Assembly: GCA_965649825.1 (NCBI GenBank)
Contig: OZ287708.1
Coordinates: forward strand, 124,001 to 188,000
Length of the DNA stretch: 64,000 bases
Direction: 5' to 3'
Source: Penicillus capitatus
Lineage: Eukaryota > Chlorophyta
Below, piece by piece: positions 58,131 to 64,000 of the stretch (within the stretch, counting starts at the first letter, position 1; each line of letters opens with the position of its first letter). The notes beneath the pieces are model-generated. The model saw only the letters and a program-made list of their open reading frames with translations, made no database searches and was not told the DNA's origin. The position numbers and the translations under genes were made by a program.

Positions 58131-58622
58131 TCATCATCCCCTTCTAGCTCGCTCCGATTTGCCAGCCGAAAGAATCGAGGAGCGGACAGTCGCACTCCGT
58201 TGGCGCGCCCATTCGTCGCGAGCAAACTCTCTCTCTCATCCGAAATCGTTTACCGTCTGCAGAGCGCGTCACTCAGTGTGCGTTCTCTCTAGCACCGTTG
58301 TTTTGAGGACGCTTTGTTCTGCGAATGCATTCCTCGATATCGGTCCAACGCGCCGACGTCGACACGCATCTCGTCGCTCCGTGAGGGATGCCGAGTCGCT
58401 GGTCCGAACGGCAGGGCCAAGAGCAGGCGTGACTGCAGAGTCTGTCGTTCATGCGTTCCGCAGTGCATTTGCCGCACGAGAGAACATCGCCGGCGCTAAC
58501 GACATCGTCCTAGAACGCCCCGCGCGCGCAGAACACTCGACGGCAGTTATTCGTCTTTCACTACAGAGATCTTCGACAAGTGGTCTCCGAACAGAAGACG
58601 GACGTTCTCCGTCACAGCCACC
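58131..58622 (-). pseudogene. Decayed copy of the spliced ORF in block C
   Basis: Aligns with the ORFs at 32,462-32,933 and 43,495-43,982, but the frame stops right after NVRLLFGDHLSKISVVKDE (TAA). The GTAAGT donor of the first intron is changed to GCAAAT. The downstream exon and its stop can still be recognised. Such damage in one of three copies suggests that the other two were once, or still are, under coding constraint. Confidence 0.4.
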
Positions 58623-59496
58623 ACAGCATCAGTACTCGCAGGACACCAGAACGAAACGGCATGGACGATTCCAATGAGGATGCAGCAGAACTATCCCTTT
58701 CCAATGGCAATTCGCCACTTTGGTGCGCTCTGCACTGTGCAATACGCAGGAGAGAAGGTAGGCGATGGCATCGGATCGCGACTGGCATCTGCCGCGATCT
58801 ACAGTGCCATCGCACAAGTTGCTCTTGAAGCTGTCTGATCGATGGCTTCGCAGACAGAACAGCAGTCTTGCACAGCCGACGCAAAACGCGAACCGACTGC
58901 GTTGATCGGAGCGAACGGCGCTTCCAAAACACTCCCTCGGCGCTGTGCGCGAGCCTTAACTGAAACAACGACTCCGTGGCCGTCTGGTCCTCGCAGAAGG
59001 CGTCGTCGGTTCCGCCTTCCTTGTTCGAGGGAGTTAGGACGCACGCCAACTCCACGAACCGATTCGCGTTACACCGCGCAGAACGCTCTCTCGACGGCGT
59101 TTGCGACGGAAACGCCCGAAACAGACGGCCCTTTCGACGCACAGTCCGTTCCGATCCTGCGAACGAGAGAGACCGCCTCATTCCTCTGCCCAGGCAACGC
59201 GGAGCCGAGCCGAGCGGTTTGCCGTTCGGAGAATCGCGTCGGAACCACTGCAGAGAACGCATGCGCGTTACACTCTGAGAGGAGCTTGCGCACAGACTGT
59301 AAGGAATCTCTTCTGTAAAACACTTAGAAAAGCTTCCAGAAGTGCTCTCCATTTCGCGACGCGCATCCCGACGACAGTACTCTGCGCTTCTAGAGGTCTG
59401 GCGGCCGATCGTTTGTCCGGCGGCGCATGCAGCGCCGCCAAACGGTCACGGTTCCCAGCCGCCACCCGCAGGCCGCGCTCGGCAACCGAGGCGGCC

Positions 59497-59502
59497 TATA
59501 AA
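59497..59502 (+). promoter_or_regulatory. TATA box of proline-rich gene copy C
   Basis: TATAAA in GGCCTATAAAGG, 91 bp before the ATG at 59588. Upstream (59,420-59,445) is a GC-rich near-palindrome around GGCGGCGCATGCAGCGCCGCC, also present in A and B. Confidence 0.6.
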
Positions 59503-59587
59503 GGTCGCGTCGCAGACCCTTCCGCACTGTCGAGTTGTTTAAACTCCCGCCTTCCTGTTTTCCAGAGCTCGAGCGACGAAGAAGACA

Positions 59588-60798
59588 ATGGCTGACGAAC
59601 GCATGTTCACAGAAGAGGACTACGGATATCCTGACAGACCGTGAGTCCACTAGCCATTCGTCGAAACGTCGCGCGCTGCAGAGCCTTTCGACTGCGGCTG
59701 GACACTCTCCATGAACACGCATGCGTCCGGCAGCAGTCGAGAAGCTCTGCAGCGCGCGACGTTTCGACGAACTCTTCTTCGACTGATCTCTAACCATTGT
59801 GTGTTCCCAGTTTTGCCCAAGTCACGTTGAGAGAGGTCCTGGGAAGTCACCCGCCCAGGGCCTTCGAGAGATTGGATGAGGCCGCGCGTAGGGAGTTGTA
59901 TTGGGACTTAAAAGCCCGAACAACTGCCCAGAGGGGTCAGGTGCATCTCGATGCACAGACCCCTCCTGTGCGGTTTGGACCCAATAGGGTCCAAACCCCA
60001 CAGCCGCGGCCTGTGCGGCGGGCGAGGGTCCTGTCCTCAGAGGACAGGAGAGCGCGACTGGCCCAACAGGGCCAGCCTGCCGCTCCGCCGCCTCCAGCGC
60101 GCCCCGCTTCGCCGCCGCATGTCTCCCAGACGGCCTCCGAGCCTGCCGCGCCGCCTCCAAGCCTCCAGTCACCAGCCCAGCCACCCATCCCCCAGCCTGG
60201 CGCACCACCGACGGCCTCCCAGCCTGGCGCACCACCACTGCCAACCCAGCAGCCAACCCAGCCGCCTGCATCCCAGACCGGCCAACAGGCACATATGGAG
60301 TGGTCGTCTGCCTCATCGCCTGCCTTCCAGCCGCCAGCCCAGCAGCCCGCATCCCACCCTGTCGAGTCTCCTCATATGGAGTGGTTGCTTTCTTCGTCTT
60401 CTCAACCCATTCTTTCCCCACCCTCTGTGCAGTCTGCCCAATCACCTTTGTTTCCTCCCAGGCCGCAGGTGTTTTGCATTCCCGCCTCTCCTGCCCCTAT
60501 AATTCCGTCTCGTCCTTTGTTTTTCTCCCTACCTGCTCTGCCATCTCCCTTCCCTAGGCGAACATCGCTTTTCTCTCTTCGGCAACCACCTCCTATCCCT
60601 CCCCGCAACTCTATTTTTCCGGTCAGACGACCTGGATTTCCTCCCCGTCCGTTCTTTATGTCCGGCGAATGTGTCCGGATCTCTTCGGCAGCCATTCCAG
60701 AACGTCTGTTCTTCATGTCTGGAACCTGCGTAAGTGAATTTCTTTTCTCTTGTCTTTCTTAAGCTTTGCCTTTTGCGTAGGTTTCTGTCCAGTTTTAG
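59588..60798 (+). CDS. Orphan proline-rich protein, copy C (three exons)
   Basis: Exons 59,588-59,640, 59,811-60,729 and 60,781-60,798 join in frame to 329 aa. The N terminus is MADERMFTEEDYGYPDRP then FAQVTLREVLGSHPPRAFER. GPNRVQTPQPRPVRRARVL is followed by a centre rich in PP, SQ and AQP, then the F/P/R repeats (LFPPRPQVF, IIPSRPLFFSLPA, PFPRRTSLFS, IPPRNSIFPVRR, FPPRPFFMSGEC), ending MSGTCVSVQF. The last intron (51 nt, GTAAGT .. GCGTAG) puts five codons in exon 3. No known domain. Conserved ends with a fast-changing middle suggest a linker between two binding regions; this is inference. Confidence 0.72.
59641..59810 (+). other. First intron of copy C, forming a long hairpin
   Basis: 170-nt intron, GTGAGT to CCCAG. 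Bases 59,657-59,684 and 59,744-59,771 are perfect 28-bp inverted repeats. Pairing continues with few mismatches to about 59,704/59,725, leaving a small loop. The acceptor and branch region lie outside the stem. Confidence 0.85.
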
Positions 60799-60893
60799 GA
60801 CAGATAGGGCGACAGATCTCTGATTTTTTAAGCTGTTTTCTAGGGGCTGCAAAAATTAAAATAAAACAAAAAGTTTTCTTTTTTAGTCTCACA

Positions 60894-60964
60894 TCTCACA
60901 CTTTTTTTGTGTGAGACAGAATAAATAATAAAAAATAAAAAGTCACACTCTGAAAAGTGTGACT
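60894..60964 (+). terminator. Two stem-loops downstream of the block C proline-rich gene
   Basis: TCTCACAC-T7-GTGTGAGA (60,894-60,916) and AGTCACACT-CTGAAA-AGTGTGACT (60,941-60,964), 95-165 bp after the stop codon. They are embedded in an A/T-rich stretch with several AATAAA-like words. Same order and distance as in block A. Confidence 0.45.
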
Positions 60965-61199
60965 AAAAAATAAAAATCAAAAAAATAGAAAGATGCAAAG
61001 GGGCTGTTTTCTGTGCCTCGTTTCTCTGCCATTCCACCTCCGCTTTGTTGTGGTTGGCTCTGTGTCATCTGTTTTTTCCTGAAGACTATGAGAATCTCAT
61101 TTGCTGTGTCTAACATGAGGCTGCTGTTCAATATTTGCTGCTTTGCTGCACGGAGGCTGGCGTGTAATGTCTGCAGTGATTGGGGGCTGGCTTAAGGTA

Positions 61200-62220
61200 T
61201 CCCGGATGATCAGTTTGTTGCCCTGCTGTGATTAGAGGCTAAATGGTGGCTAGATTGAAACCTTCATGCATAATCTACTGCTGTATTGCTGTCATTGGAG
61301 GCTGGAGGCTGTTTGCATGATATACCCGCTGTATTGCTGCCATTGGAGGCTGGAGGCTGTCTCAGATGTCTTAGTGCTACATTGCTGCCAACGGAGGCTG
61401 TCATGGATGTTCTTCTTGCTGTTATTGAAGGCTGGAGGCCGTCATGGCTGCTCAGTTTGCCGGTTGCAGTAATTAGAGGCTGGCTGGAGGCACCCCGGAT
61501 GATCAGTTTGTCGGTTGCAGTGACTGGAGGCGAGCTGGAAACATCCCTGAAGATCTATTTGCTGACTGGCTGCTGATGGAGGCTGGCTGGAAACATCCCT
61601 GACGATCTATTTGCTGACTGGCTGCTGATGGAGGCCCTGAGGCCGACACATATGTTCTACTTGTTGCCATTGGATGCTGGAGGATGTCTCGCATGATCTA
61701 CTCGCTGCTCTGTTGCGACTGGAGGCTGAAAGTCGTTAGGATGATCTACCTGCTGTACTGCTGCTGTCGGAGGCTGGAGGCCGACTCGGATGATCTACCT
61801 GCTGTACTGCTGCTGTCGGAGGCTGGAGTAGGCTGTGTACTACCTTTTGTGATTGGAGGATGGACGGCCTCGTGGTGATCTATATGCCGTCATTGGAGGT
61901 AGAAGGCAGTCTGGGTTGATCTGTTATTTGCTCTGCTGCAATTAACAACATTCGTCGATTGCCTACTTGACGAAAGGCGGCTACTGGAGGCCGTTTCACA
62001 TGCTCTATTTGTCGCTTCTGCTGTCAATGGATGCTGGAGGTCCTCATGAATGATCTGTTAGATGCGCTGCTGTCAATGGATGCTGGAGACCTCCATGGAT
62101 GATCTGTTAGCTGCCCTGCTGTCATTGGACCTCCGTCGTCTTCGCCCTACCTGATGCCTAGCAGCTGCTGGTGACCGTCACAGGCAATCTGTTTGCCGTT
62201 TTTGTTGCTGCTGAAGACCG
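61200..62220. repeat. Degenerate CTGCTG/GGAGGCTGGAGG array
   Basis: Reverse-complement counterpart of the array at 39,990-41,110: loose units with TTGGAGGCTGGAGGC and GATGATCTGTTTGCTG words. Short cysteine/leucine-rich ORFs crossing it are artefacts. Confidence 0.75.
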
Positions 62221-62269
62221 TCGTCTGGGCCCCACCCATTGTCTGGCCGCCGCCGGAGAAAGAGAGCCG

Positions 62270-63350
62270 CCCGATCTGACGTCTCACCGCCGCCAGAGAC
62301 GAAGAGAGGCGTCCACCTGACGTCTCACCGCCGCCAGAGACGAAGACAGGCGTCCACCTGACGTCTCACCGCCGCCAGAGACGAAGACAGGCGTCCACCT
62401 GACGTCTCACCGCCGCCAGAGACGAAGACAGGCGTCCACCTGACGTCTCACCGCCGCCAGAGACGAAGACAGGCGTCCACCTGACGTCTCACCGCCGCCC
62501 GAGACGAAGACAGGCGTCCACCTGACGTCTCACCGCCGCCCGAGACGAAGACAGGCGTCCACCTGACGTCTCACCGCCGCCCGAGACGAAGACAGGCGTC
62601 CACCTGACGTCTCACCGCCGCCCGAGACGAAGACAGGCGTCCACCTGACGTCTCACCGCCGCCCGAGACGAAGACAGGCGTCCACCTGACGTCTCACCGC
62701 CGCCCGAGACACAAGGAGGCGTCAACCTGACGTCTCACCGCCGCCAGAGACGAAGACAGGCGTCAACCTGACGTCTCACCGCCGCCAGAGACGAAGACAG
62801 GCGTCTACCTGACGTCTCACCGCCGCCCGAGACGAAGACAGGCGTCCACCTGACGTCTCACCGCCGCCAGAGACGAAGACAGGCGTCCACCTGACGTCTC
62901 ACCGCCGCCCGAGACGAAGACAGGCGTCAACCTGACGTCTCACCGCCGCCCGAGACGAAGACAGGCGTCCACCTGACGTCTCACCGCCGCCAGAGACGAA
63001 GACAGGCGTCCACCTGACGTCTCACCGCCGCCCGAGACGAAGACAGGCGTCCACCTGACGTCTCACCGCCGCCCGAGACGAAGACAGGCGTCCACCTGAC
63101 GTCTCACCGCCGCCCGAGACACATAGAGACGTCCACCTGACGTCTCACCGCCGCCCGAGACACATAGAGACGTCCACCTGACGTCTCACCGCCGCCAGAG
63201 ACACAAGGAGGCGTCCACCTGACGTCTCACCGCCGCCCGAGACACAGAGAGACGTCCACCTGACGTCTCACCGCCGCCAGAGACGAAGACAGGCGTCCAC
63301 CTGACGTCTCACCGCCGCCCGAGACACAAAGAGGCGTCCACCTGACGTCT
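62270..63350. repeat. 41-bp satellite array (inverted copy)
   Basis: About 26 units of CGTCCACCTGACGTCTCACC + GCCGCCNGAGACGAAGACAGG. A central run of units is identical or differs at one base (CAGAG or CCGAG), and units near 63,120-63,340 carry ACATAGAGA or ACAAGGAGG variants. More homogeneous than the array in block B. Confidence 0.9.
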
Positions 63351-63354
63351 GGCC

Positions 63355-63850
63355 GCCGATGAAGACAGCAATGGGCGACCAGCCCACCGCTCTGGCCGTC
63401 ACCGGAGGCCATCCTTCTGCTCTGGCTGCCCGTGGAGGCAGCCAGAGCACCGTACCTGATCTCTCGCTGCCACTCGAGGCAGCAATGGGCGACCAGCCCA
63501 ACGCTCTGCCCGCCAGTGGAGGCGGTAATGGCGGCCGACAATCATCTGGCCGTCGACGAAGGCCATCCTTCCGCTCTGGCTGCCCCTGGAGGCAGCCAGG
63601 GCACCCTACTTGATCTCTCGCTGCCACTCGAGGCAGCAATGGGCGGCCGATTCGACATCTGGCCGTCACTGGAGGCCGACCCTCACGCTCTGGCTGCCAT
63701 TGGAGGCAGCCAGGGCGCCGCCCTACCTGATGTTTTGGCCGCCAATGGAGGCGGCAATGGGCGGCCGACTGACATCTGGCCGCCGCCAGAGAAAGAGAGA
63801 TGCATCCAATCTGACGCCTGACAGCCGCTGGAGAAAGAGAGGCGTCCAAT
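63355..63850. repeat. Short higher-order satellite at the outer edge of block C
   Basis: Reverse-complement units of the family at 37,100-39,110 (GGCAGCCAGAGC, GACCAGCCCAACGCTCTG), followed by two worn 41-bp-like units to about 63,850. Confidence 0.8.
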
Positions 63851-64000
63851 CTGATGGCTGCCTGTGATTGGTGTCAGTGCTCTTTTAGGGTGACCTTCCG
63901 CGCCGCACTGTAAGCTCTTATATCGTACAGTTGCATTTTCTTATTTTTTTCTGTAGACTTTGTGACGGGCCGGGCGACTTTTCTTCCGTGCACCACCGTT
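63851..64000. other. Right edge, no feature seen
   Basis: 150 bp of apparently unique sequence with a TTTTTCTGTAG acceptor-like word at about 63,945; too short to interpret. Confidence 0.3.

Larger units (their letters stand above)
56690..63850 (-). repeat. Duplicated block C (inverted relative to A and B)
   Basis: Reverse-complement counterpart of block B: NDUFA6, decayed spliced ORF, GC-rich segment, proline-rich gene, CAG-rich array, 41-bp array, short higher-order satellite. The inner edge (56,690-56,720, GATGGATCCAGTCGTAC) matches the inner edge of B at about 45,445-45,462 (minus strand), so B and C are arms of an inverted repeat around about 11.2 kb. 57,517-58,130 is shared with B (44,000-44,660) but holds no gene I can support. 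Confidence 0.8.

Noticed and set aside
62270-63350. CRISPR-like array
   Set aside because: Repeats are directly adjacent 41-bp units with no variable spacers, in a eukaryotic genome. It is a satellite.

Overview
The window is nuclear DNA of a single-celled eukaryote, not a prokaryote. Nearly every gene with a recognisable protein is broken by very short GT-AG introns (mostly 38-65 nt), and neighbouring genes often sit head to head with only 60-130 bp between start codons. Its cell biology can be read from the genes: a plastid (tandem-domain Cpn20 chaperonin, PAP/fibrillin protein, PNPOx-DUF2470 protein), a motile cilium (SPAG16/PF20 of the central pair), peroxisomes (PEX1) and mitochondrial complex I (NDUFA6/B14). 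This suggests a flagellated alga or a plastid-bearing relative; I cannot name the lineage from sequence alone.

Layout. 1-9.5 kb: a partial PAP/fibrillin gene, an SGF11-type zinc finger, a multipass membrane protein and a long NLR-like gene (N-terminal MGC, MLKL/HeLo-like helical bundle, STAND P-loop domain, winged helix, kinesin-light-chain-type TPRs). 11.7-22.4 kb: a VWA / C-type lectin receptor kinase and, inverted across a 4 kb gene-poor gap, a paralogue that keeps the ectodomain but has no membrane segment or kinase. 22.7-27.5 kb: SPAG16, an unknown coiled-coil gene and SAMHD1. 28.4-63.9 kb: three related duplicated blocks, A and B in direct orientation and C inverted. Each carries an orphan proline-rich gene with a TATA box and a hairpin-bearing first intron, plus satellite arrays. 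B and C also each carry an intact NDUFA6 gene. Between A and B lie a 5'-truncated mitochondrial-type Hsp70 and a URI/prefoldin-like gene. B and C form the arms of a large inverted repeat around about 11 kb of single-copy housekeeping genes: an unknown gene, PEX1, Cpn20, PNPOx-DUF2470, JmjC, a bPH2-domain protein and a possible tail-anchored protein.

How the genes relate. Within 24 kb on the left side lie an NLR-like protein, a lectin receptor kinase with a non-RD catalytic loop, a possible soluble form of that receptor, and SAMHD1. This looks like a defence-type neighbourhood, but that is inference from domain content. The most unusual structures are the receptor pair, with a homogenised central tract between diverged ends, and the three-copy orphan gene family whose intron stem is preserved in spite of sequence change. 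A 100-base run of N at 29,101-29,200 marks an assembly gap, so array lengths and block order in the repeat region should be treated with caution.
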